DNA of 64,000 bases from Sandaracinus amylolyticus (GTDB lineage Bacteria; Myxococcota_A; Polyangia; Polyangiales; Sandaracinaceae), in NCBI RefSeq assembly GCF_021631985.1, contig NZ_CP070225.1, forward strand, positions 8,804,001 to 8,868,000, in the 5' to 3' direction. Positions 52,469-61,318 of this stretch are shown piece after piece (position 1 is the stretch's first letter; each line of letters starts with the position of its first letter). The notes under the pieces are model-generated. The model did no database searches. It saw nothing but the letters and a program-made list of their open reading frames with translations, and had not been told where the DNA came from. The translations under genes and the position numbers were made by a program.

Positions 52469-52648
52469 TCAGAACGGGAGCGCAGGATCGTCGGGCGGCG
52501 CGAGGCCACGGTCGGGCGAGTCGATGGTGTGGATCTCCCCGCCTGCGCCCTCGTCCGGCTTCGCGCTCGTTTCGTCGGCCGGCTCTTCGGCTCCTCCGCA
52601 GCCGAAGAGCCACCCTGCAGCGACGGCTGCGATCAACCAGGTCCTCAT
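52469..52648 (-). CDS. Very small lipoprotein
   Basis: 59 residues. The ATG at 52648 (GGGAG 9 bp upstream) opens a textbook lipoprotein signal (MRTWLIAAVAAGWLFGC). The mature 43-residue part is acidic and Pro-rich (EEPADETSAKPDEGAGGE) with no fold signature. Such small lipoproteins are common in the organism's surface gene set; no function is assignable. The coding frame shows normal codon bias. Confidence 0.65.
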   Translation of the reverse strand: MRTWLIAAVAAGWLFGCGGAEEPADETSAKPDEGAGGEIHTIDSPDRGLAPPDDPALPF

Positions 52649-52789
52649 GAGCGATGCTCCCTTCTCGCGATCGCGTCTAGGTCCACGCTGAACGCGTCCA
52701 ACGAGGGCGAACGTCGCGCGGCATCGGGCCTCGTCCGGGAGGTCGATCACGCACCGCTCTTGCGCGTCCTGGTACCCTGCTCGGCTCGC

Positions 52790-54457
52790 ATGGGGACCGA
52801 GAGCGAGCAGGAGACACGCTCCGAGCTGCTCGAGCCGGCGCGCTCGACGCTCGACGGCGATCTCGGTGCGTCCTCCGCGCGCTGGCAGCACACCGCGGAT
52901 CTCTCGCGTGCGCGCGTCGGGTTCCAGCTCGCGCTCGCGTGCACCGCGATGTTCGCGGTCTGCGACATCGGGCACGTGATCGTGCTCGGCGGCGAGCTCG
53001 TCGGGCTCTGGACGCTGCGCGCGATGCTGATCGCGTGGCTCGCGATCGCGATGGTGCGCATGCGCCGCAAGCCACCGATCTCCGAGCGCGAGCTCGAGTT
53101 CTGGGTGGTGGGATCGATCTTCGCGTTCGTCGGGACCATCTCCGCGATGACGGTGCTCACCGGCGGGCTCGACAGCTACTACGGCGCGGCGAACCTCATC
53201 CTGCTCGGCGGTGCGGGATACGTGCCGCGCCCGTGGCGACGCACTGCGCCCGCGGTGTTGCTCGCGGTGCTGCTCTTCCCGGCGATCGTGCTCGGCGGGG
53301 CCGCGCTGCTGCCCGAGCTGCGCCCACAGCTCTCGGACGACGTGCGGCTCTATCGCTTCTTCGTCGTCGTGTTGCTCTTCGCGGCGTCGGGCGTGTTCGG
53401 CATCGGCGGCTCGCACCTCGTGTACGTGCTGCGCCGCGAGCTCGGTCAGTACCGCAGCATCGGTCGCTATCAGCTGCGCCGGCGGCTCGGTCGCGGCGGC
53501 ATGGGCGAGGTGTGGGCCGCGTGGCACAAGGGCCTCGGCCGCGAGGTCGCGGTGAAGATGCTGCGCTGTGCCTTCGACTCGCCGCATGGCCACGAGGTGG
53601 ACCCGGTCGCGGTGGAGCGCTTCCGTCGCGAGGTGCGCGCGACCTCGGAGCTCTCGCACCCGAACACGGTGCGCGTGTTCGACTACGGCGCGACCGAGGA
53701 CGGGATCCTCTACTACGCGATGGAGATCCTCGAGGGCGAGAACCTGCGCACGCTGGTGCGGCGCGAGGGACCGCTCGCGCCCGAGCGCGCGGTGCACCTG
53801 ATCTCGCAGGCGACGCGCGCGCTCGCGGAGGCGCATCGCAAGGGCATCGTGCACCGCGACGTGAAGCCCGAGAACGTGTTCGTGGTGGACGCGGGCGGTG
53901 AGCGCGACTTCGTGAAGATCCTCGACTTCGGGATCGCGAAGGTGGTCGGCGCGCCGCCCGGCGAGGACGGGCTGACGCGCACCGGTGTGGTGACCGGCAC
54001 GCCCGCGACGATGAGCCCGGAGGCGATCACCGCGAGCGAGATCGGCCCGCCCGCCGACGTGTACGCGCTCGGCGCGGTGCTCTACTTCGCGCTCGCGGGG
54101 CGCTTTCCGTTCGAGGGCGAGCCCGCGAGCCAGCTCGTGGCGCACCTGCACGAGCCGGTGGTCCCGCCGAGCGTGAAGGCGGGCGCCGAGGTGCCGCGCG
54201 ACGTCGAAGAGGTCGTGCTGCGCGCGCTCGAGAAGGACCCGGCGCGCCGCTATCGCGACGCGGAGGCGCTCGCGAAGGCGCTCGCGGCGACGAGCGTGGC
54301 GGGCCGGTGGACCCCGCCGAAGTCGGTGCCGCCGCCGCGGAGCTCGGAGCCGCGCATGCGCGTGCACAGCCAGGAGATGACGGTCGACGAGCATCTGGTT
54401 CGGACGGGGTCGGCCGGGTCGGGGTCGGGACGGGGGACGGATTCGGGGCGGGACTGA
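52790..54457 (+). CDS. Membrane Ser/Thr protein kinase with N-terminal sensor-like membrane domain
   Basis: 555 residues from ATG 52790. Residues about 40-215 contain six predicted transmembrane helices (for example VGFQLALACTAMFAVCDIGHV, FWVVGSIFAFVGTISAMTVL, APAVLLAVLLFPAIVLGGAALL). A Hanks-type kinase domain starts near 222: G-loop GRGGMGEVWAAW, Lys in AVKMLR, catalytic loop HRDVKPEN, metal loop DFGIAK (about 378) and the activation segment GTPATMSPEA; all key residues are present, so it should be active. A Pro/Gly-rich tail follows. The order is unusual: bacterial kinases generally have the kinase first and a single TM plus sensor after it, as in the 61319 kinase. Confidence 0.9.
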   Translation: MGTESEQETRSELLEPARSTLDGDLGASSARWQHTADLSRARVGFQLALACTAMFAVCDIGHVIVLGGELVGLWTLRAMLIAWLAIAMVRMRRKPPISERELEFWVVGSIFAFVGTISAMTVLTGGLDSYYGAANLILLGGAGYVPRPWRRTAPAVLLAVLLFPAIVLGGAALLPELRPQLSDDVRLYRFFVVVLLFAASGVFGIGGSHLVYVLRRELGQYRSIGRYQLRRRLGRGGMGEVWAAWHKGLGREVAVKMLRCAFDSPHGHEVDPVAVERFRREVRATSELSHPNTVRVFDYGATEDGILYYAMEILEGENLRTLVRREGPLAPERAVHLISQATRALAEAHRKGIVHRDVKPENVFVVDAGGERDFVKILDFGIAKVVGAPPGEDGLTRTGVVTGTPATMSPEAITASEIGPPADVYALGAVLYFALAGRFPFEGEPASQLVAHLHEPVVPPSVKAGAEVPRDVEEVVLRALEKDPARRYRDAEALAKALAATSVAGRWTPPKSVPPPRSSEPRMRVHSQEMTVDEHLVRTGSAGSGSGRGTDSGRD

Positions 54458-54531
54458 GAGCCGAATCGGCTGTCGCGGGGTGGTTCGGTGGATGAATCGG
54501 CTGAGAACGCGCCGATAGATGGTCGAAACGT

Positions 54532-55029
54532 CTAGTCCGCGCGCAGGAGCGCGAACGTCGCGGGGGTCGGAGCGCCGGTCATCTCGCCGAGCAGCGTCTC
54601 GAACCCGGGGCCGAAATGCCCTTCGAGGCGTGTGCCGTCGATCATCGTGATCACCGCCGTGCGGCGCATGCAGTCGAGCTCGTGGGAGCGGATGGCCATC
54701 CCGATCGGCGGCGCGTCCTCGGGCACCGGGAGCTGCAGCGTGAGGGGGACGTCCTCCGACGACGGGCCGCGGAGCACGCCGCTCCACGCGCCGTCGAGCG
54801 TGCAGCGCGAGTCCTCTTCGAGCGCCAGCCGCACCTGCCACGGACCGCTCGCGGTGTCGTCGGAGACGATGAGCACGCGCGCATCGAGGTCGTAGTGCAC
54901 CCGCGGGTCGCGGTCCTCCGCGGTCGAGCTCGCGTCGTCGCAGCGCACCGGGATCCCATCGCGCACCTGACGCGCGCAAGGTCGCTCGGTGCTCTCGAGC
55001 GCGCAAGCGTGCGATGATCGCGGCGTCAT
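54532..55029 (-). CDS. Hypothetical protein
   Basis: 165 residues from ATG 55029; the frame stays open further upstream but that part overlaps the amidase gene. Codon third positions are strongly G/C, as in real genes here. The sequence is beta-rich (VHYDLDARVLIVSDD, GPWQVRLALEE, VPLTLQLPVP, TAVITMIDG) with three N-terminal Cys and no signal peptide or family match. It is divergent from the amidase gene, the two ATGs sharing CATG (start codons overlap by 2 bp). Initiation could instead be internal. Function unknown. Confidence 0.55.
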   Translation of the reverse strand: MTPRSSHACALESTERPCARQVRDGIPVRCDDASSTAEDRDPRVHYDLDARVLIVSDDTASGPWQVRLALEEDSRCTLDGAWSGVLRGPSSEDVPLTLQLPVPEDAPPIGMAIRSHELDCMRRTAVITMIDGTRLEGHFGPGFETLLGEMTGAPTPATFALLRAD

Positions 55030-56581
55030 GCGCACGACGTCGTCGAGGCTGCTGATCGCGCTGGTGTGGCTCGCGGCGTGCGAGACGCCACGTGCGGCGC
55101 TGCCACCGACCGACGTCGACGCGATCCCCGAGGCGCGCGCGACCGCGCTCGAGATCGAGCGCGACTGGCGCCTCGAGGACGGCTTCCGCGTCGCTGCGCT
55201 CGATGCGCCCACCGGCGCGACGCGCATCGGTGCGCTGGTGGTGCTCGACGGGCCCGGGGACGCGCCGCGGATCGAGGCGCGCGGCGCCCGTGGTGAGTGG
55301 ACGTCGCTGGAGACGACGTTCGAGGAGCCCGAGCAGCGCGTCGCGCGTGTCGATCTGCCGTTCGTCGCGCATCGCGCCGAGCTGCGCGTCGCTGCGTCCG
55401 ACGTCGATCGCATCGCGACGATCACCTGGTCCGCGGTGGTGCCGGTGCCGGTGATCGACGAGGCGCACGACGTGGGCGTGGTGAGCGCGCCGCTGCGCAG
55501 CGAGTTCGCGGCGCTCGGCGTGCGCGATCGGGCGAGCTGGGGCGCGCGCGCGACGCGCTGCACCGACGCCGATCCCGACAAGGCGCGCATCGCGATCCAC
55601 CACACCGCGACGCCGTCGGGCGGCGACATCGGCGCGCGCCTGCGGGGCATCCAGGCGTACCACATGGACACCAACGGCTGGTGCGACATCGGGTACCACT
55701 TCCTCGTGTCGCTCGACGGCACGGTGTGGGAAGGGCGCGATCACGATCTGCTCGGCACCCACGTCGGCGGCAACAACACCGGCAACGTCGGCATCTGCTT
55801 CATCGGGTGCTTCCACTCGAGCAGCTGCAACGACTGGACGCCGTTCATGCCGCCCGACGTGATGATCGAGAGCGCGGGGCGCGTCGCACGCGAGGTCGCG
55901 CGCATCCACGAGATCACGATCACCACCGACACGCTGAAGGGGCATCGCGATCATCCCGATCAGAGCACCGCGTGCCCCGGTGATCATCTGCACGCGCGGC
56001 TCGACGACATCCGCGCGCTCGCGGGCGGTGTGACGACGCCGCGCCTCGGCGCCGAGTGGGTCGCGCAGAGCTTTCCGACCGAGCCCTTCGAGCTGCCGCA
56101 GGGAGCCGTCGTCGAGGGTGTGATCGAGATGCGCAACGTCGGCACCGAGACGTGGGCGCCGGGCGCGACGTTCCTCGGCACGACGCAGCCACGCGACGTC
56201 GAGAGCGCGCTCGTGGCGCCGGGATGGATCGCGCCGAACCGTGCTGCGACGGTCGATCGCGAGGTCGCGCCGGGCGAGGTCGGCCGCTTCGTGTTCGCGG
56301 TGCGCGCGCCCGACACGATCGGCGATCACGCGCAGTTCTTCACGCTCGTGCAGGAAGACGTCGCGTGGTTCTCCGATCCCGGCATGGGCGGCCCGGCGGA
56401 CGACGTGCTGCAGCTACGCGTGACCTCGATCGCCGTGACCCACGTCGATGCGGGCAGCGATGCCGGCACCTCGAGCTCGATCGAAGGCGGCTGCGCGATC
56501 ACCCACACGCGCCGTTCGCCCGCCGCAGCGCTCGCGCTCCTCCTCGCGCTCGCGCTGCTGCTGCGCCGACGCGCGGCGTGA
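55028..56581 (+). CDS. Secreted peptidoglycan amidase (PGRP type) with Ig-like domain and MYXO-CTERM tail
   Basis: 517 residues from ATG 55028. N-terminal signal with a lipobox-like end (LIALVWLAAC). After a ~150-residue beta domain comes an N-acetylmuramoyl-L-alanine amidase/PGRP domain (about 185-330). Zn ligands are seen in IAIHHTAT (His), GHRDHP (His) and ACPGD (Cys), with YHMDTNGWCDIGYHFLV and GTHVGGNNTGNVGICFIG. A NBR1-like Ig domain follows (about 350-470: VEGVIEMRNVGTETWAPGA, FVFAVRAPDT). The tail GGCAITHTRRSPAAALALLLALALLLRRRAA is MYXO-CTERM-like. It should cleave MurNAc-L-Ala bonds of peptidoglycan outside the cell, consistent with prey lysis (inference). Confidence 0.92.
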   Translation: MRTTSSRLLIALVWLAACETPRAALPPTDVDAIPEARATALEIERDWRLEDGFRVAALDAPTGATRIGALVVLDGPGDAPRIEARGARGEWTSLETTFEEPEQRVARVDLPFVAHRAELRVAASDVDRIATITWSAVVPVPVIDEAHDVGVVSAPLRSEFAALGVRDRASWGARATRCTDADPDKARIAIHHTATPSGGDIGARLRGIQAYHMDTNGWCDIGYHFLVSLDGTVWEGRDHDLLGTHVGGNNTGNVGICFIGCFHSSSCNDWTPFMPPDVMIESAGRVAREVARIHEITITTDTLKGHRDHPDQSTACPGDHLHARLDDIRALAGGVTTPRLGAEWVAQSFPTEPFELPQGAVVEGVIEMRNVGTETWAPGATFLGTTQPRDVESALVAPGWIAPNRAATVDREVAPGEVGRFVFAVRAPDTIGDHAQFFTLVQEDVAWFSDPGMGGPADDVLQLRVTSIAVTHVDAGSDAGTSSSIEGGCAITHTRRSPAAALALLLALALLLRRRAA

Positions 56582-56597
56582 TCGCCGCGCCTTCTCT

Positions 56598-59500
56598 TCA
56601 CGGAAGGTTCGAGGCCACCGAGGTCGGGATCGCCACCCTTCGCGCGGTCGTCGTCCCGTCTCCGTAGATCATCGCGGGCTGACCCCAGCACGTGACCGCG
56701 CCGTTCGTCAGGAGCGCGCACACGAACGCGCGCCCCGCCGTGAGCTGCGTGATCTCGTCGCTGCGCAGGAACCCGCGAGGCCCATCCGCGGGCGCGCTGA
56801 TCACGTCGGTCGGCGTCGCCGAGTTGCTCGTCGAGTCGTTGCCGAGCTGTCCGCTGCCGCCGAGCCCGGAGCACGCGACGCGCGGTCCGAACGACTCGTT
56901 GGTGTAGCGCACGCAGAGGAACTCCTGGCCGATCGCGAGCCCCTGGGTCTGTGCGAAGAGCAGGGGCTGGAACGCGCGCGGCGCCTGGATCGCACCGCCC
57001 GGCCCGAGCGCCTCGTACGTGTTGAGCCCCCAGCACAGCGGCGCGCCCACCGCGCGCGTCGCGCACATGAATCCGTCGTACGAGCCGGCACCGCCTTGGA
57101 GCCCGTTGAGCACGGTGCCCACCGGGAAGATCGCGTCGTCGGCGATCGGGTAGATGCCGGCCGCGAGCGTCCCGCGACCGAGCTGTCCCGTCGCGCCGCC
57201 GCCGCTGCCGTTGCGCCCCGCGCACGAGACGCGCTGGCCACCGGCGTGCAGCACACACGTGAGCTCGTTCGCCGCGGCGATCGCGATCGCGTCGGGGATC
57301 GGCCGCTGGATCCCGCCTTCGTTCTCCACCGCGGTCACCGGCGCGCCGCTGCGCACCGGCGTGGTGCTCCCGCTCACGAGCTGACCGCCCGAGTTCGATC
57401 CCCAGCAGCGCACCTCGCCGCTCCCGACGATCGCGCACGCGTGGCGCGCGCCCACCGTGACGTGGGTCGCGCCGCCGATGCCGGGGATCGGGACCGCGCG
57501 CGACGCGTAGCTCGCCGGCGCGTCGTCGCCGATCTGCAGCTCGTGGTTCTGACCCCAGCACACGACCTGACCGGTCGCGCGCACCGCGCACGTGAAGTTG
57601 GCGTCGGGATGACTGTCGACCTCGACCACGTCCTCGAGCACCGCGCCGGTGTAGAGCGAGACGAGCTGCGACGCATCGGTCGGCGGCGCGCCCGAGCTGC
57701 CCGTCGTGCCGCGACCGAGCTGCGCGTAGAGGTTCGAGCCCCAACACGCGACGCGACCGGTGTCGAGCAGCGCGCACACGTGCGAGTCGCCCGCGGTGAT
57801 CGACGTGACGCGCGCGCACTCACCGTCGCGACAGCGCTCGCCGGCGCCGCACATCACGCCGCACGTGCCGCAGCTCGTCGGGTCGGTGCGCAGCGAGGTC
57901 TCGCAGCCGTCGGTGCTGCTCGTGTTGCAGTCCCCGAGGCCCGGCGCGCACATCCCGATCGTGCACGCGCCCGCGCTGCACACGCCGCTCGCGCCGGTGA
58001 TGGTGCAGCTCGCGCTCGCGGCGGGATCTTCGTCGGTCGTGCCGTCGCAGTCCTCGTCACCGCCGCCGCAGCGCTCGGTCGCCATCGGGTAGATCGTCGC
58101 GTCGCCGTCGGCGCAGTCGCCGCCGCGCGTCACGCGGTTCGAGAGCGTCGCGCACGAGAGCTCGGAGCGAAGCGGATCGCCCCAGGTGTCTCCGTCGGCG
58201 TCGACGAAGAAGACGCGCGCCGCGCCGATCGTGCGGTTGGTGTCGTCGCAGTCGCTCGCGTTGTCGACACGATCGCTCGGCGCGACGCAGGCGAGCAGCG
58301 CGGTGCCCGCGCCGAGCCCGTCGCCGTCGGCATCGACGTAGTACGCGCCGCGCTCCGAGCCCTCGTCGACGAGCTCGTCGCAGTCGTCGTCCGAGCCGTC
58401 GCACACCTCGCGCGCGCCGGGGCGGCGATCGGCGCTCGAGTCGTCGCAGTCACCGCCGCGGGGGATGCGGCCGCGCACGAACGAGCACGACATCACGGGC
58501 TCGGTGTCGTCGTCGCCGTAGGTGTCGCCGTCGCGATCGATCCACCACGAGCCCATCGCCGAGCCGTCGTCGATCTCGCCGTTGCAGTCGTTGTCGCGCC
58601 CGTCGCAGATCTCCGCGGACTCCGGGGCGCTCGTGGGGTCACGATCGTCGCAGTCGTCGCCGCCGGGGCACGCGAGGTCGGCGTGTCCGTCGCCGTCGTC
58701 GTCCTCGGTGTCGCGCGCGCCGAGGATGAAGTCGGGACGGCCGTTGCAGTCGTTGTCGAGGCCGTCGCAGCGCTCGGGCGTCGCCGGGCTCATGCCGGCG
58801 CGCGAGTCGTCGCAGTCGGTGGCGCGCAGCGAGTAGCCGGGCAGCGGCGTGCAGCTCACGCGCGCGAGCGTCGGGTCGGAGCTGCCGAATCCGTCGCCGT
58901 CGGCGTCGGCGTACCAGGTGACGGCAGCGGGCGCCTCGTCCTGCAGCGCGTCGCAGTCGTTGTCCTTCCCGTCGCAGATCTCGACCTGCGCGGGGTGCAC
59001 CGCGGGATCGTCGTCGTCGCAGTCGTCGCCGACGGTCGCGTAGCCGAACGCGCCCGCGCAGCGCATCTCGGCGGTCGCGCTCGAGTCGCCGTGGAGATCG
59101 AAGTCGAGGTCGGGCCACACCGCGACCGTCACGCGCTCGTCGACGAGATCGTCGCAGTCGTTGTCGAGCCCGTCGCACACCTCGCTCGCGTCGGGCGAGG
59201 TGCCGCGGCGGAGATCGTCGCAGTCGCGCCCGCACGTCTCTCCGTTGCAGCAGAGCGCGTCGGTCTCGCCGTCGCCGTCGACGTCGCGCTCGCCGTAGGT
59301 CGTGGGGTCGCAGTCCTCGTCGTGGCCGAGCAGATCGCAGACCTCGGTGGCCTCGGGGAAGCGCGTCTCGTCGGCGTCGTCGCAGTCGTCGCCGCCGCAC
59401 TCCATCGCGCGCGCGCCGTCGCCGTCGGCGTCCTCGGTCACGCTGCACTCGGTCGTGCACGAGCGCGCGCTCTCGTCGCAGGTCTGTCCGGTGACGCACG

Positions 59501-59723
59501 GCGACACCGTCGCGGGCGCGCAGCCTCGCGCGTCGGCGGAGGGCGATGCGGGCGCGCAGTCCTCGACGCCGTTGCAGAAGCGATCGTCGTCGCAGTCCTC
59601 GTCCTGCGTGCACACGACGGTGGCGTCGGTGCCGCCACCATCGAGCGTGGGATCGGCTGGGTCGTCGCCGCAGCCGGCGAGCCAGAGGACGAGCAGGACG
59701 AAGGTGGGGCGCAGCGAACGCAT
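56598..59723 (-). CDS. MopE-repeat/RCC1-repeat lipoprotein
   Basis: 1041 residues. ATG 59723 opens a lipoprotein signal (FVLLVLWLAGC). About residues 50-560 consist of more than ten MopE-type metal sites ((V/I)CDGxDNDCD...DE, GDDCDD) and Asp-rich Cys modules. About 600-1041 hold RCC1-like repeats: (V/F)CALL(D/T)(T/N)GRVACWG, TCAVRATGQVVCWGQN, ACAIVGSGEVRCWGSN, a seven-bladed propeller pattern. MopE repeats bind copper/calcium and RCC1 propellers mediate protein contacts; the combination is seen in myxobacterial surface proteins. Lacks MYXO-CTERM. Confidence 0.88.
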   Translation of the reverse strand: MRSLRPTFVLLVLWLAGCGDDPADPTLDGGGTDATVVCTQDEDCDDDRFCNGVEDCAPASPSADARGCAPATVSPCVTGQTCDESARSCTTECSVTEDADGDGARAMECGGDDCDDADETRFPEATEVCDLLGHDEDCDPTTYGERDVDGDGETDALCCNGETCGRDCDDLRRGTSPDASEVCDGLDNDCDDLVDERVTVAVWPDLDFDLHGDSSATAEMRCAGAFGYATVGDDCDDDDPAVHPAQVEICDGKDNDCDALQDEAPAAVTWYADADGDGFGSSDPTLARVSCTPLPGYSLRATDCDDSRAGMSPATPERCDGLDNDCNGRPDFILGARDTEDDDGDGHADLACPGGDDCDDRDPTSAPESAEICDGRDNDCNGEIDDGSAMGSWWIDRDGDTYGDDDTEPVMSCSFVRGRIPRGGDCDDSSADRRPGAREVCDGSDDDCDELVDEGSERGAYYVDADGDGLGAGTALLACVAPSDRVDNASDCDDTNRTIGAARVFFVDADGDTWGDPLRSELSCATLSNRVTRGGDCADGDATIYPMATERCGGGDEDCDGTTDEDPAASASCTITGASGVCSAGACTIGMCAPGLGDCNTSSTDGCETSLRTDPTSCGTCGVMCGAGERCRDGECARVTSITAGDSHVCALLDTGRVACWGSNLYAQLGRGTTGSSGAPPTDASQLVSLYTGAVLEDVVEVDSHPDANFTCAVRATGQVVCWGQNHELQIGDDAPASYASRAVPIPGIGGATHVTVGARHACAIVGSGEVRCWGSNSGGQLVSGSTTPVRSGAPVTAVENEGGIQRPIPDAIAIAAANELTCVLHAGGQRVSCAGRNGSGGGATGQLGRGTLAAGIYPIADDAIFPVGTVLNGLQGGAGSYDGFMCATRAVGAPLCWGLNTYEALGPGGAIQAPRAFQPLLFAQTQGLAIGQEFLCVRYTNESFGPRVACSGLGGSGQLGNDSTSNSATPTDVISAPADGPRGFLRSDEITQLTAGRAFVCALLTNGAVTCWGQPAMIYGDGTTTARRVAIPTSVASNLP

Positions 59724-59749
59724 GCGCCGGAGGGTATCAGCGCCGAGGG

Positions 59750-60634
59750 TCAGCGATCGATCGCGGCCAGGTGCTCCACCAGCGCGTCGATCACCGCGGC
59801 GATCCGGGGCAGGGTGCGGATCGCGCGGCGCGTCACGACGTGGAGCTCGAGCGTGGGGCCCGCGGGCAGTCCCTCGATCGGCGCGAGCTCGGGGTACACC
59901 CGACGCAGCGCGAGCGGCGCGAGACCCACGCCGAGCCCGGCGCGGATCGCCGCGACCTGCACCTCGTAGCTCGAGCAGCGCAGCACCGGCGGCGTGCTCA
60001 CGTGCTGCGCGAGCCATGCGGCCTCGGGTGTCGCCACGCCGTCGATCTCGGTCGCGATCCATGCGAGCGACGCGGGATCACGACGGCGCGCGCGCTTCGC
60101 GAGCGCCTTGGTCGCGAGCACGCCGGTGCGCAGGCGCGCGACCCGACGGCCGACGAGATCGCCGCGCGTGGTGCGGAAGAAACGAATGGCGACGTCGGCC
60201 TCACGCGCCGCGAGATCGACCGCGCGATCGCTGGTGACCAGCTCGAGCTCGAGCTCCGGGTACGCCTCGCGCAACGCGGGCAGCACCCGCGGCACGACGA
60301 AGTGCAGCGCGATGCCCTCGGTGGTCGCGATGCGCACGCGGCCGCGCACGTCGCGCTCGTGGCCCAACGCGGCGTCGGCGAAGCGGTGCACCTCGGCCTC
60401 GATGCGCTCCGCGTCCTCGCGCAGGCGCGCGCCGAGCTCGGTGGTCACCGGACCGCGCGGGGTGCGCTCGAAGAGCGGTCCGCCGAGCTCGCTCTCCAGC
60501 GCGGCGATGCGGCGGCTGACCGTCGACTGATCGGTCTCCAGCGTCTGTGCGGCGAGGGTGAAGCTGCCCTGGCGCACCACCGCGAGGAAGACGCGCACGT
60601 CGTCCCATCGAGAGAGCTCGGCGTTCGGAGCCAT
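59750..60634 (-). CDS. LysR-family transcriptional regulator
   Basis: 294 residues from ATG 60634. The winged-helix N-terminus reads WDDVRVFLAVVRQGSFTLAAQTLETDQSTVSRRIAALESELGGPLFERTPRG, the LysR HTH. The rest is the periplasmic-binding-like co-inducer domain (DVRGRVRIATTEGIALHFVVPRVLPAL, LVTSDRAVDLAAREADVAIRFF). It is divergent from the flavodoxin-fold NAD(P)H oxidoreductase, with LysR-type inverted repeats in the gap, and very probably controls that gene. Confidence 0.93.
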   Translation of the reverse strand: MAPNAELSRWDDVRVFLAVVRQGSFTLAAQTLETDQSTVSRRIAALESELGGPLFERTPRGPVTTELGARLREDAERIEAEVHRFADAALGHERDVRGRVRIATTEGIALHFVVPRVLPALREAYPELELELVTSDRAVDLAAREADVAIRFFRTTRGDLVGRRVARLRTGVLATKALAKRARRRDPASLAWIATEIDGVATPEAAWLAQHVSTPPVLRCSSYEVQVAAIRAGLGVGLAPLALRRVYPELAPIEGLPAGPTLELHVVTRRAIRTLPRIAAVIDALVEHLAAIDR

Positions 60635-60687
60635 GCATCGGTGCATACCACCGATGCGCTCACGCGGCTGCCGATGCAGCGCTGCAT
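60635..60687. promoter_or_regulatory. Two inverted repeats between LysR and its divergent target
   Basis: GCATCGGTG at 60635-60643 pairs exactly with CACCGATGC at 60649-60657 (5-base spacer), a LysR-like interrupted dyad. A second element, ATGCAGCGCTGCAT at 60674-60687, is a perfect 14-bp palindrome. The two sites suit binding of a LysR tetramer to the recognition and activation half-sites. Confidence 0.65.
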
Positions 60688-60703
60688 GACCATCGTCGTC
60701 CTC

Positions 60704-61315
60704 ATGAGCCGAACCGACGTCCTCGTCCTCTTGGGACATGCCGATCCGAACAGCTTCAACGGCGCGCTCGCCGACGCGTACCTGCGGGGCGCCGAGCGCG
60801 CCGGGGCGCGCACCGAGCGCATCGATCTCGCCTCGCTCGAGCTCGACCTCGTGCTGCGCGCGGGGTTCCGCGGCGAGCAAGCGCTGGAGCCCGACCTCGT
60901 GCGCCTGCAGCGCGCGATCGAGCGAGCGCGCCACGTCGTGTGGGTGTTCCCGACGTACTGGGCGTCGCCGCCGGCGGTGGTGCGCGGTGTGATCGATCGG
61001 CTCTTCCTGCCGGGGTGGGCGTTCCGCTACGAGGGTGGCGCGCTCCCGAAGGGACTGCTCGCGGGGCGCTCGTCGCGGGTGATCACGACGATGGACAGTC
61101 CGTCGTGGTGGTACGCGCTGGCGCACCATCGCGCGCTGCACGCGACGATGGGCACGGCGACGCTGACGTTCTGCGGGTTCGCGCCGGTGCGGTTCACGAC
61201 CGTGCACGGCGTGCGCGAGATGGACGAGGCGCGGCGCACGTCGTGGATCGCACGGGTGGGCGCGATCGGAGAGCGTGATGGTCGTGGGCTCGCGCGGCCG
61301 CTGCTCGCGGCGTGA
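60704..61315 (+). CDS. Flavodoxin-like-fold NAD(P)H oxidoreductase (NQO1/KefF-like)
   Basis: 203 residues from ATG 60704; upstream in-frame ATGs at 60674 and 60686 fall inside the regulator-binding palindrome and are less likely. VLVLLGHADPNSFNGALADAYLRGAERAGA is the FMN/FAD-binding P-loop-like start; HVVWVFPTYWASPPAVVRGVIDRLFLPGWAFRYEGG is the hallmark of this family (FPxYWxxxPAxLKxWIDRV). NAD(P)H-dependent reduction of quinones or similar substrates, often in detoxification. Regulated by the divergent LysR. Confidence 0.9.
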   Translation: MSRTDVLVLLGHADPNSFNGALADAYLRGAERAGARTERIDLASLELDLVLRAGFRGEQALEPDLVRLQRAIERARHVVWVFPTYWASPPAVVRGVIDRLFLPGWAFRYEGGALPKGLLAGRSSRVITTMDSPSWWYALAHHRALHATMGTATLTFCGFAPVRFTTVHGVREMDEARRTSWIARVGAIGERDGRGLARPLLAA

Positions 61316-61318
61316 CGT

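Noticed and set aside
54532..55722. Longer minus-strand protein overlapping the amidase
   Set aside because: The upstream part is antisense to the well-defined PGRP amidase; only the segment after 55029 has proper codon bias.
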